Origin: Kryptolebias marmoratus
Lineage: Eukaryota; Chordata; Actinopteri; Cyprinodontiformes; Rivulidae
Assembly (NCBI RefSeq): GCF_001649575.2
Contig: NC_051437.1
Span: forward strand, 18,439,427 to 18,503,426
Direction of reading: 5' to 3'
Length of the DNA stretch: 64,000 nucleotides
Within the stretch, counting starts at the first letter, position 1; every line of letters starts with the position of its first letter. A program made the translations under genes and the position numbers. Below are positions 48,301 through 59,900 of the stretch, piece by piece. Below the pieces are notes generated by a model. That model was given only the letters and a program-made list of their open reading frames with translations, had not been told where the DNA came from and did no database searches.

Positions 48301-51196
48301 GGAAGCAGCAGGACGACATTAGGCGGCGGCTGCACAAGACCCAAAGTGCCGAAAGGATGAAAGCGGATGTACAGACCACAGCAGACATGGGCTGATGTTT
48401 GGTGTTGCGAACTCTCTGGGGGGTCCATTTCATCAGCGGAGTCTCTTTGAGGGCCGCTGCTCAGGAGAAAGCAGCCAACATCACATCAGGGTAAAAAGAG
48501 GACAGACAGATAAGGCTGCCTTAGGTGCTTTAGGATAACAATCCTACATCTTACCCACTGAACCACCAGCTGCCTCTGCATTCCTTTTCTTTACAGGCAC
48601 TCTTTGAGCCTAGCAAACATGTTAAAAAACTTCATCAGGAATGAATACAACAGGAATGAAGAGAAGCAGAAGTTGCATCAAAATTCAACGCTCTCATACG
48701 GTGTAGATTGAAGTTCCTCTTTTGGACGGACAGACTGAATCTCTGAACGCGGCACCCAGAGGCCCTCCTGCCTTCACGCCCTCGTTCTGAAGAATGCTCT
48801 GCAGAGCGGCGGAGTCTGGTGAGAACTGGACCAGCCTCACTGGTCCTGTAAGAGAGCACATTCAGCCGACATGAACAGGGTAAAGTCTCGGATGAAGAGC
48901 AGCCTCCATCTTGGCCACCTCACACGCTCAGAGCTAAGATGCCAATAAATGCAGTCCATTTACAAAACAAATGAATAAAACCACTGTACGCTGTTAAAGA
49001 CATGTTTTTCAAACTGTCTTACATGTATTGCTTCCTAGAATGCAAAAACATTCTGACTTTGCTAAGCTTCAAAAATTGACAGCTTACCTTGACAACAAGT
49101 GTTTAATGATAGTAAATGATGTAAGAAGTTAGAAGAAAAGACTCATTAACGACTGAAAGGCAAAGCAAACTAACGCTACTGTTCTGTTTGCAGTGAAAGG
49201 GAAGCTAAAGTTAGTACTGATGATCTAAATTTATGATAAGATAAAGTAGGAAATGGGCAAAAAGACAAAGAAGCTACTGAGCAATAAGCAAAAGGCCTCT
49301 GGAAGTAATTTAAATCACAAAAACTATTAAAATACGTTTACTGAATTCTTATATTTAATTTAAAATTATGCATTGTACTCTCTGCTGCAACGCAGACCTG
49401 CTGTGGGTTCAGCTTTTCGTTGACTCTTCATGACTGACACTCGCTGAGGCTGCAGACAAGACGATACATAACAGATTCATTTAATTTCATTCTTTCTTTG
49501 TTCACTAAAGAACACAAAAAAATCAGACAGATTTCCAAATTAAATTAAAATAAAGTACAAAAACAAACAAACAAAAAAAAATATTCTAAAACTAAACCTT
49601 TCTAATAAAAACCAACTCACGAAGTTGTTGTAAGGTTTGGATTGTGGAGTTACTCCTTCGTTTCTGAGGACACGGAGCAAAGCTGCGTGGTCTGGCTGGA
49701 AGTTCTCCTCTTTGTCTGAAAATGAGCAATCCACACCAAAAACAAAACCCCACATTGTACAGGGGTTAAGATGAAAAAATAAGTCAGAGAAATTCATCAA
49801 AAGATTAAAAAAGGAAAAGCAACTAAAGATACAACTGATCAGATTCATCCACCTTCAGTGATAAATCTGACAGCATCAATATTAGACAGTTCAGGTATTG
49901 CAGCAATGAGAAACTAAAACATTAATAGATTAGCAAAGATTGTGTGGAAAGGCAACATATTTAAAGCCTTACCATTTAAAGCTTTTGAAGAACTGCCCGG
50001 TGTGGTCAATAAACCAGCATCTGATGACTTTGAGGGTTCTTTGAGACTGAGCAGGTTCAGGTTATTCAAAGCAGCTTCAGCACCAGAAACAGGCTGAGCA
50101 GAGCGTGCAGAACTACCTCCATTCTGCACCAATTTACCAGGAACTGAAGACAGGGCATTGTTGAAAGTGGCTGAAGTCTTCAGTGGGTTGGATGACCCCG
50201 ACTGTCCCGACAGCTGAGATGCATTTTCAGTGGCTTTTCCTTGACACTTCCCCACACCTCTGGCTGAATTCCCTTTGCTGTTTAACACAACTTGAGGTTT
50301 ACTTGGTTTTTCATTGCATGCGCTGGTTTCAGGTTGGTTAGCGTGAGTTTTTGAGTGCGGAGCAGTTAAAGGTTTGTGAATCTCAACTGCTCTTTTTGCG
50401 CGGTTGGACCGAGAGAGGTTGAACGGTACAGACCGAGTGGACTGCCTTTTCTTAGTTTTACCCTGCAGGAAAGTGATACAAAGCATAAGAATAACGTAAC
50501 AAAATAAAATTATCTGAAATCTGCAAACTAGGACAGAGGCACATACAGCTAAAGGTTTCTCCTCCCACTTGATGTGGGACTGCTTGAATTCAGAGGAAGT
50601 CTGCAGACGAAGGGTCTTCGCGAGGACTGGAAGCCTGCTTATACCTGGCTGAAGAGGCGGTTTTTGAACACATTCTGCTGCTTTGTTGGAAAGGTGGGTT
50701 GAAGGGGTACGTTTCTTGTTTTGTTCATTGTTCATTCTGTGGAAAAACAATCAGATGTAAAATAGTAAGAGTGACGAAGTGTTTTTTCCTACTACTGTTC
50801 TAAGCTATACCTTGGACAAAGTAAAGACCATCTATATCAGGGGTAGGCAATCCTGCTCCTCGAGTGCCACTATGCTGCATGTTTTACTTGTTTCTCTGCT
50901 CCAAAAAACCTGATTTGAGTCAATAGGTGATTAACAGACTTCTGTAGAACATGAAGAGGTGATTAAACCACTGAATCAGGTGTCACCCCTCACATCAGTT
51001 GTGATGTGAGGGGTGCAAAAAACAACACTTTGAGGCTCAGTTTGAGCTTTCAGAACATCCAAACTGATTAGATAGAAATCCAACAGGAAACACATTTCAA
51101 AACACCCACAAACATGACATTTTGACTGACTTGCCTTTGAAAATTACTGCGGATCTTGTTCTGAGTTTGCTGTCGAAGGACTGAAGAAGAATCCAT
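45370..51196 (-). CDS. troap: TROAP (tastin), trophinin-associated spindle protein
   Basis: Cell-cycle protein needed for spindle and centrosome integrity; first described in embryo adhesion. Twelve exons join in frame to 666 residues: 51135-51196, 50547-50736, 49973-50462, 49621-49715, 49398-49449, 48700-48845, 48555-48609, 48221-48456, 47066-47173, 46654-46951, 46374-46576, 45370-45435. Family landmarks: CVQKPPLQPGISRLP near the N-terminus, two related units DHAALLRVLRNEGV and DSAALQSILQNEGVK (human has one DPAALATILSGEGVK), QRVPVKKRN, EVVQRLFDDPED, and the C-terminal LEELRLDDEVSTYTSK, NPLASFLHF and RFVPIG. Most of the protein is low-complexity and basic. The first intron starts with GC. 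An 87-nt segment at 48293-48379 may be spliced out, giving 637 residues. Confidence 0.88.
46185..46256 (+). repeat. Dispersed repeat family, copy 7 (partial)
   Basis: ATTCCCTGAAGGAATGCTGCC, GAAGTTTTAAACAAAGAT and GATCTGTCAGCGCTC, matching the left half of the other plus copies. Ends in troap intron 11. Confidence 0.6.
47590..47900 (+). repeat. Dispersed repeat family, copy 8 (two tandem partial copies)
   Basis: Two left-part units follow each other: one with CCCTAGTTTTAAATTAAGATC, the other with GGGAATGCATATTGCCCG, then GATCTGTTAGCGCTCAGTG and CTACTACCACACCAAATTTC. Lies in a troap intron. Confidence 0.6.
50838..51015. mobile_element. hAT-like MITE remnant ending in a hairpin, troap intron 1
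   Basis: Begins CAGGGGTAGGCAATCCTGCT and contains CTGCATGTTTTACTTGTTTC and TGAATCAGGTGT, as in common fish hAT-type nonautonomous elements beginning CAGGGGTGGGCAA. The expected second half is missing. In its place is a perfect 14-bp stem with a 4-nt loop at 50984-51015. Confidence 0.65.
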
Positions 51197-51208
51197 GTTG
51201 ATGACTAG

Positions 51209-51640
51209 AGAGGAAGAAAAATAAGTTTACAGGAGGCCAGGGGTGTTTACATGAGCAGCGAATGGCACAAAACATGAAGTCTCGGCTGAACACAGGGTTA
51301 ACAAAGCACGATGATAGACAAAAATATTCCGAACTACATGAGAGGAGGTAATAAACAGCACAAACCAAAAAAAAACAAGCAGAAAGGTTAGCTTTACTCT
51401 CAACAACAAAAGGCTGCATTATTGCACACGCTACACAACCGAAAGCTAACGTCACTTTTTCTGCAAACTTTAAGAGAACTACAACAGTCTAATTACTACT
51501 TTCTGAAAAGCCAGTCCCATATTTCACAGACAGTTAGTGCCTTACTGCAGTTTGTTTAGTTTTACCGGGCGTTTTGTGCAGATTTAAAGAGCCTTCGTAT
51601 TGTTGCTTCTTACCCTGAAACAAGCCTGTGGACTTCCTGG
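51209..51640 (-). other. troap: troap leader: intron and noncoding first exon
   Basis: An acceptor (CTCTAG) at about 51208 precedes the 12-nt leader before the ATG at 51196. A donor of the form CAGG then GTAAGAAG lies at about 51612, so a noncoding exon probably starts there and runs right towards 51650. Confidence 0.5.
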
Positions 51641-51790
51641 TCTCTCAACAGTTTGTAAAAAGCTCGCTACGTCATTGGCCAAATAAGTGGCCAAATCAAC
51701 CAATGAATGCGCAGGGGCACTTGCGTGCAGCCAATGAGCGACGGATTTTCACAAACAACTCCATGGTAACGACGCGAAAGTTGTTTTACC
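51641..51790 (-). promoter_or_regulatory. troap: troap promoter with three CCAAT boxes
   Basis: NF-Y boxes: ATTGG at 51674-51678 and CCAAT at 51700-51704 and 51731-51735, spaced 26 and 31 bases. Such NF-Y arrays with a CHR element mark G2/M promoters repressed by DREAM. A TTTAAA, a permitted CHR variant, is at about 51583, downstream in the leader. There is also an RFX-like CCATGGTAAC at 51761. TROAP is known to peak in G2/M. Confidence 0.6.
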
Positions 51791-51865
51791 ACGTGACAAC
51801 GTGACCGTTTTTTTTTTGCCGCGACTTGGATATTTTTTCCAATGGGGGCATTTAAATATATAATA

Positions 51866-51891
51866 TTCTATTCTATTCTATTCTATTTTAA
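51866..51891. repeat. (TTCTA)n microsatellite
   Basis: About four to five copies of TATTC/TTCTA in the troap-def6 intergenic region. Confidence 0.85.
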
Positions 51892-52329
51892 ATATACACT
51901 GTAAAACATAGATTGAAACATAAAGATTCCCAGTTTTGTCTTTTTATGTAATCTCTGTTGTCTTAAGTAAAAAATGCCACATAAATATTGTATTTTATGA
52001 TATAAACCTAAAGGCCTTGAAGTTTTTTTTTAATATGACTCCTGGAGGGAATATTTCCTGTGTGCTGCCTGAAGGTTAGTAGCAACTTTCACAGTTTGCA
52101 ACCTTTGGAGAACCTTTGGAGAACCTTAGGGGAGCGTTTTTTTGAAGTTCATACAATGTGTAACCTTAAGGGGACGTTCCCTAAAGGATACTGTTATTAT
52201 TACAGTGTTATTTTAACTACATATCTCCAAAGGAAAATCAGTTGTGTGGGGATGAGGGCCAATTTGTACAGCCAGTCATTACTTTCTGAGAGTTTCATTA
52301 AAACCCATCAAGTGATGTGTTAAATATTT

Positions 52330-52460
52330 TGCTAACAAACAAACAGGGTTGGCTCCAACAGTGAATGCCAAGATTTTGAGACGTTGCGCAATGTGTTGCA
52401 ATCGAAGTATGTGTTGGGGACGATGGTTAGCTACTACCACATCACATTTTAGCTCAGTTA
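52330..52460 (+). repeat. Dispersed repeat family, copy 9 (partial)
   Basis: GCTAACAAACAAACAGG, then GTATGTGTTGGGGACGATGG and CTACTACCACATCACATTT. Confidence 0.6.
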
Positions 52461-53063
52461 GGCCTTAGATTGATGTTATGTCTAACCTTAAAATACTTGA
52501 TTCAAATCAGGCATTTGAACATGGTTGGAACTGAACATTTCCCACCAACAGTGTGATTGGTTTTGTGATTTGTATTCTGACCCATTCTACAGTAAGTTTA
52601 TCTTTGTTTTCTGTTTAAGTTTGGGGAAAAAAAATACCTGTCCTCATTTAGCAGTGCAATTCATTTAACACAATGTGGTAAACGCTGTTGCTTCCTTTTT
52701 GTCTTGCAGCCACTCTTTGTTGTTCTCAGCTGGAATGAATAGGGACTAGCTGTGTTTCCTCTTCTTTATCGTAACTTCCAAGATATTTCTCTGAAAGCTG
52801 CACGGTTTGTGATTTCGTGGTTTTCCCTCCCAGATTTGTCATGTTGGTCACAGCTGCTCAGCAGAAACGGTGACGTGATGTAAGTTGCGTTTGTCCCATG
52901 CGTGCACGGTTTGACTGGGATCTGACAAAGTTTCTGTCACGGGAGTTTTCCTCACTTCTCTTTCCAGCCACAGGATATAAGCAGCATTTTAGAGTTTGTT
53001 TTGAAGTGTTTACCATTTAAAAAAACAGAACCAGTTCAAAAGTGGTGCATTGTTTTAATTGTG

Positions 53064-53127
53064 GGACAAGGAGAACACCCTCCCATAAACACTTTGAGAA
53101 ATTTTGCATCTGATCAGTAAAATTGCC
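53064..53127 (+). repeat. Direct repeat A, upstream of def6
   Basis: GGACAAGGAGAACACCCTCC, then CATAAACACTTTG, AGAAATTTTGCATCTGATCA and TAAAATTGCC. Repeated about 560 bp to the right. Confidence 0.9.
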
Positions 53128-53624
53128 TTGTATCAAAGTGAAACAATTCTGGAACATCATTGGTGGAGAAATGAACAGATTTCTGTCTGTTAATTAAAAA
53201 AAACAATCCCTTATATCTGTCACTTGGAATAACTGATCCTATTATCAGTGATAAATATAAAAGAAAGCTTTACAGAATGCTAGAAAATGCCTCCTCATGA
53301 ACTGGACACAATGTTATACTTAACTACATTTCTCTTGATTATTTGGCATGCCTTTAATGCACTTTAAAGACAATGTTTTTGTTAAAACATGGAAAGCTTT
53401 TTTGTTATATCTTGGTATTAATAACTCCACAATACTTACAAGAGATTTTGTATTATAGCACTATCAATGTATACAGTCTTAAAATGTACAATACTCATTC
53501 TAAGTGCCCTTTTTCCTTTAAAAAAAAATCATGTAGTTAACAAGTGGCTGTGACTCCTGAATGTGTTTATGTTTATGGGCCAAGTTTACTTTGTTTGCTG
53601 TTGTTGTTGTCTGTACCAAAAAAT

Positions 53625-53702
53625 GAGACAAGGAGAACACCCTCCCCATAAACACTTTGCAATATGAATGAGAAATTTTGCATCTGATCAATAAAAGTGC
53701 CA
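53625..53702 (+). repeat. Direct repeat B, upstream of def6
   Basis: Second copy of the element at 53064. It differs by an 11-12 nt insertion (CAATATGAATG) after CACTTTG and carries AATAAA at about 53690. Confidence 0.9.
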
Positions 53703-53989
53703 AAGATATGTATGTAACTGCAACATCTTTACTATAGTGTTTCGTTGTACTATTTTTTCGAGGATGGAAATACTTTCTTCCACTGGAAGAGAGGACCAGA
53801 GCCTTCCCTTTTCCTGTGGATGGCTGCTGAAGTCCAGCAGGTGTCGCTGCCAATGAGCTGCTGAAGTCTCGTGCCTCCCCAGCAGCTGCAGCACAGCGCC
53901 TGTCCGCCTGTCACTCAGGGGACCCGTGTCAACAGCAGAGGGAAGAAGACACGTAGAAGAGGAAATCAGAAAATAACGCTGCAGCAGAC

Positions 53990-56900
53990 ATGGACCTGCG
54001 GTCTGAGCTGCTCAAGTCCATCTGGTACGGTTTCACAGCCCTGGATCTGGAGAAAAGTGGGAAGGTGTCCAAATCTCAGCTGAAGGTGAGTGAAGGGGTC
54101 CTCTGCTTGGGAAATGGGACAGGAGGAAACGTTTTCTCCTCATGTCAGGATGGACACTTTGACTTGTGCTGCCTCATTTCCTACTTCAGCTCGACTTAGG
54201 AGATAAAAAAAAGCTTTTCAGGTGCTTAAAGCGCTGAACAAATCCAACCGAACATTTTGTTGTTTAATCAGTGTATGTTTGAGCGTGTGCTCCAGGAAAT
54301 GAGGCTGCACTCTGTCTTCTTCTCATCATCTACATTTCCTGTGTCAAGCAATTTTTTTTTTCTTTCTTTTTTTTTTGTAAATCTTCGAAATTCAAAAACT
54401 AGGAACAATTTTGTTCCTTATATTTTGATAAATGCTTACGCTGCTGAAAGAAAGCACAATATGCACCTCTGTCTGCCAGGGGTTGTGAGAGTAACAGTTT
54501 GCTCTCAGTTTTGTAGATGAATGGGACCCTTCATCTCCAAGCTGTGCTCACACTGGGCCCTAACGTGCCATCTTGTAGTGCAAAGAGACCTCTGGCACTG
54601 GAGAGCAGCCTGTTGAATAGAGTACGCTCCCAGCATGTACGTCAAAAAGAACATTGTTACACCGAGAGCAAGGACAAAGTGGAAACATGCTGGGGACTGT
54701 TGTGTCTTGCTCCCAGCACCTCAATAAGGCCACTGTATTTTCACTGTTGTGCCATCTATTGCAGCTCAGACTCCATTTCCAGCCACCTCCACCTCGAGTC
54801 AGCCTCATGACCGGGCTTATCCCCCCCACACCCCGCCAATCACCACTCCCTGTGAGAGCACAGGCGCCACGTTCTGTTTGAGGCACTCAACAGGCAGGCT
54901 GTTTGTGCGCTGTGGCCTCAAAAGGTGGCAGATGTTTTAGAGCACTGGAGATTGGAGGCAGGATGTGGTTATGGCTCAGCACACACAGAAACTCGGTGTC
55001 TGTCAGCAGCAGACAGCTCAAGATGTTGCGCTGTCTTTGTGACAGGAAGGTGGAAAAGTAGTAATGCTACTCGAAGCTCACGCGCCCTTTATTCACTTTT
55101 AAACTCTTTAATCGTAGTGACTGTATTTGTACGAGCCTAAAGTGTTGATTCTGCATTTAATTCACTTCTCATCAGCAGTGACAATGTCTAAAGGGCTTAT
55201 GAAAGTGTTAAAATCTTGCTGTCTGTTTTACATTTTACATAACTTAATTGCAAAATGTTAAATAGGAGGAAAGCAGCGAAGCAGAGACATGACATCACTG
55301 CTAAATTCAATTCCTGTGCCCCCGTTCTGCTCACGACTACAGGAAATACTGCTGATTAAAACACATACACCAAAACTGCACCTCTAAGGGAAGTTATTAA
55401 GCATGCACACAACATCTTATAATGCGCAACATGCCTTCTTCCACAACAGAAACTGTACGTTATTCTCTATACAGCTGCATGACATGTTATTTTCTCACAA
55501 TTTTAAGCAGAACAGTGTATTGTGAAACATAAAAATGTCACGTAAGAGTTAGTAACCCTTGTCCTTGTGGCCCCCACTGTCCTGCATGTTTTAGCTGCTT
55601 CCCTGCTTCAACACACCAGACTGAAATAAACGAGTCATTGACAGGCTCCTGCAAAAGCACGTAATTCAGTTGTTTGAACCAGGTGTGTTAGAGCAGGGAC
55701 ACATCTAAAACATGCAGGACAGTGGGCCTCTGGTTGATACTAAATGAGGCCCTCTGAGAACCTACATCAAACCTTTGACTTGTGCCATGATCCTGGGTTC
55801 TTTGTGTGAATTTGAAATTGTTTTTGTCACGTTGTTCCTTGTGTTTTTCTTTTTAGACTTCCTTGTTGTTGTTCATTTGTTTTGTTGTTTTTTTATTCCT
55901 TGTGTTTAGTTCGTTTTCCTGTGTCCCTATGCGATCATTCAGTATTTTCTTTCCTCCGTCAGCCTTGTCCCTCAGTCCTGCCCCTCTGTTAAACATTCAC
56001 ACCTGCTTCCCATATTCATTAGTCTCAGCTGCCTCCACTTGTCTCACCACCCCTGGTCTATTTCTATTTACTGAACAAAATTATAAATGCAGCACTTTTG
56101 TTTTTGCTCCCATTTTTCATGAGCTGTGTTAGTTGGGTCTTCTTCTTACCTGAGATAATCCATCTACCTCGCAGGTGTGGCGTATCGAGATGCTGATCAG
56201 ACAGCATGATTATTACACAGACGGGCCTTAGGTTGGCCACAATAGTTTGTTGTTGTAACTGACTTGATTGAGCAAATGCTCACATTCGACGGTGTATGGC
56301 CCGTTGGAGAGGTGTTCACGGATGAATCCCGGTTTTCACTGTACAGAGCAGGTGGCGTCGTGTGAGTGCGCGGTTTGCTGATGTCAACGTTGTGAATCCA
56401 GTGGCCCAGGGTGTCGGTGGGGTTATGGTCTGGTGCATTTTATTGGTGGCAGTTTGAATGCACATAGATACTGTGACAATCCACGACCATCACCTCACGT
56501 TGCTCCATTATGCAAGGATCTGTACACAATTCCCAGAAGCTGAAAACGTCCCAGTTCTTGCGTGGCCAGCTTATTCACCGAACCTGACACCCACTGAGCA
56601 AGTTCGGGATCCTCTGGATCGGCGTATATGACAGCGTGGTCCAGTTCTTGACTATATCCAGCAACTTTGCGCAGCCATTGAAGAGGAGTAGACCAACGTT
56701 CCACAGACCACAATCAACCACCATGAGGCAAATGGTGGTCACACCAGATACTGACTGGTTTTCTGACCCCCTCCCAATACAGTAGAAGAGTGGCCTTTTA
56801 TTGTGGCTAGCCTAAGGCTCACCTGTGCAGTAATCCTGCTGTCTAATCAGCCTCTTGATTTAACACACCTATGAGGTGGATGGAGAAGAACTCGCTAATG

Positions 56901-59900
56901 TAGATCTACACAAAGTTGTGAACAATATTTGAGAGAAAAAGGCCTGTTGTGTACATAGAAAAAGTCTTGTATCTTTGAGTTCAGCTCATGAAAAATGGGA
57001 GCAAAAACAAAAGTGTTATATTTATATTTTTGTTCAGCATACTTACATTCTTTAGTTTGCTGTTTCTCATCAGCCTGTCATTCTGTTTGCCTCCCTATTG
57101 GCTCCCTTTGTTGTTCTTGTTGTTTAGCTGCTACATTGGCCTTTTATGCCTTTATTCATTAAAAGATTTCTTTTCATTAAGTGCTCACGCAAGTCTGCAT
57201 CCTTTGGTCCTGTTATTACAATCCTGACAGTTTGTTTTGGTTGCAGAATTTTATAGAGCACGCAATTTTTTTTTGTTTTGTTTTCTAAAACTAAAGTTTG
57301 AAACTAAAAACAGAATGACTTGTAAGCCAAAGTAAGAACGCAGCAACCCACAAGCCAACGTTTCTGACGTCTTCCTCCAATCTCAGCATCGTCATCATCA
57401 GAGAAAAAAACAAAAGTGTGGATGGAGTCAAATAGAGCCCTGCTTCGAGAGTCGAGGCTCACAGAACTGAAAGCTTTCTGCAGGAGGAATGGGCAAAAAT
57501 ATCCCAAACAAGAACCGAAAGACAACACGTTTCCCAGTCATGACACTGGTCAAAGGGAGGCGTTGTTTTTAATTTAACATGCAAACTGCACCAACCGTAT
57601 AATGACATAACTTTCCTCTTTTATTTAGAAGTTGCAAAACCTGTAAATATTCAAAAGCATCTCATCTTTAAATGAATATTGTTTTGCTAACCTGAGAGTT
57701 GTTTTGTGGTTTTGCTGTAATAGAAATGTTGACTGAGCACTTCCAAACCTTGGTAATATAATCAGAAGCGACATCTTGACATTTGATAAGGTGCAAAAAA
57801 AGATTCATGTGGCACCAAACCGCTTAGGATTTGGATTACCACCAGTTACATTGTGACATTGTTAGAATAGTTTGCAAACTGTGTTAAATTGAACTCCCTG
57901 ACCAGCCCTGGCTTGTTTAAGCTGTAGCTGACGACTAAAAGGAGTGAAAATGTGTCATATTTCTGCTTTCTACTCTGCATCTGTAAGAGTTTTGTCTTCT
58001 TGCATTACTCAAAATATTAGTCAAGCATTATCTTCTTAAAAATCTCCAGTTTCCTGCTGACTATAGTGACACAACAGTTTTTTATTTAGTTATTTTCATC
58101 ACAGTAATGTTTGTGGACACAGAAACAGCTGAAAATCAAAACTTCAGTTCCCTAAAGATCTAAATGTTCACTTTTTGTTTCAGTATGATTCCTCTCTACT
58201 TCACTTTTAAAAAAAAATCCGTCTTGTTCTGTGTGATGTTTCAGGTTTTGTCCCACAACCTTTGCACAGTCCTGAGCATCCCACACGACCCGGTCGCTTT
58301 AGAGGAGCACTTCAGGGATGACGACGATGGCCCAGTTTCCAGCCAGGGTTACATGCCTTACCTCAACAAATACATCCTGGATAAGGTGAATGACAGCGAG
58401 AATTCATGTTTCATTACAATCCAAGTGGAGCTCGGTTGCTTTTAATCCCTGCGTATGTGTTGCTTCAGGTTGTGGAGGGGTCTTTTAATAAAGAAAACGT
58501 AGACGAGCTCTGTTGGACTCTCACGGCAAAGAAGAACTACCAACCAGATAGAAACAGCACCTCAGTTCTGCCAGATCGGGACGCTTTTCGACTCTGGTGC
58601 CTTTTTAATTTTCTGTCTGAAGACAAGTACCCTTTGGTTATGGTTCCTGACGAGGTGGGTTCAACCAGTAAATATGTAAACACTGTTCAGTCACAGTTGT
58701 GTGAATGTTGAGCACTCACACTGTTGGTTTTCCTGTTCGTAGTTTCTTCCGTATGTTTCTCAGCGTCTAACAGCTTCAGCCGAGTTTCAGCTATTTTAAC
58801 CGTTTAGGTACCAAAATGTTCAGGAGAGGAGTGCTATGACTTTTGGTATTTGTAACTTTAATACTTCTCAAAATATTTACCTCTACTTGACATTTAGCTC
58901 CTATTAGCTTTTAGCTACTGTTTTACTTACTTTAGCATTTAGCTGTGGTTTGGTTAATTTTTGCTTTTAGCTACAGTTTAGCTAATTATGAGTTTTGGCT
59001 TCTGTTTTGCTACTTTTAGCTTATATCTATTGTTTTATCACTGTTTGGTTGGTTTCAGCTCTTAGAAACTTTTTAGATCATTTTAGCTTTTAGTTCTCCT
59101 GGTTTTAGCTTTTAGCCACTCTTTTATGCTGGTTTTAGCTTTTAGCTACCGTATGATAAATCTTTGCTTTTAGTCATTGTTTTGCTGATTTTAATTATTA
59201 GCTATGTTTTGCTAATTTTAGTTTTTAGCTGCTGTTTCACTCGTTTCAACTTTTTGTCACTTTTCTGCTCATTGTAGCTTTTAGCTACTGTTATGCTTGT
59301 TTTGTTTGCTTTAACTTTAACAATTCAGATTCAGCTCCTGCGTTCACTCAGTATTTTTTTTTTTACAAAAAATGCAGACTTTTCCAGCTGATTTAGATTT
59401 TGCATCTTGTCTCCAGCTTCAGTCACATTTTTCGAGATGTTTTGCTCCAGCGTTGACTGTAATTCTGAGGCTCCAGTCAGTAATCTGTGGCCTAAAAATA
59501 GAACTGGATGTTGAACTGAGCTCAGCGGCTGAAAGTTTATTTCTTTCCACCATGGAACACGGCGCTCTTTTCATGCAGCAGTGTAGGCTTCTTTCTCACT
59601 TGCAAACACTGGTTTCGGTTTCCTGTTGTGCTGTACTTTTTTTTTTCTTTTTTTTACAGCCCCTGCCAAAAGAAAACCGCAAATTTCAAGGACAGTATTT
59701 TTTTTTACTCTCATAGTTTAAGAGAATGCCATCCAGTTTTATTTTGGTGTGTTTTTCTTGCACCAAGCACTTCACCACCGCTCATTCCACCACTCTGTGA
59801 TGGAATGAGCGCTGCAGCGTTATTAGGCAGGGAGGTTTAGTAAAACGACATAAAGAAAGGGCTGTTTGTGTTGTTAGGTATGATTTATTTATATTTTATG

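Larger units (their letters stand above)
51892..53960. other. Divergent intergenic region between troap and def6
   Basis: AT-rich. Contains a dispersed-repeat copy (about 52330-52460) and a direct repeat (53064-53127 and 53625-53702). The def6 leader begins somewhere near 53850-53960. No gene seen. Confidence 0.6.
54086..58244 (+). other. def6 intron 1 (4.2 kb)
   Basis: Carries a hAT-like MITE (about 55550-55745) and a full-length but broken Tc1-like element (56069-57041). No coding exons recognised. Confidence 0.7.
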
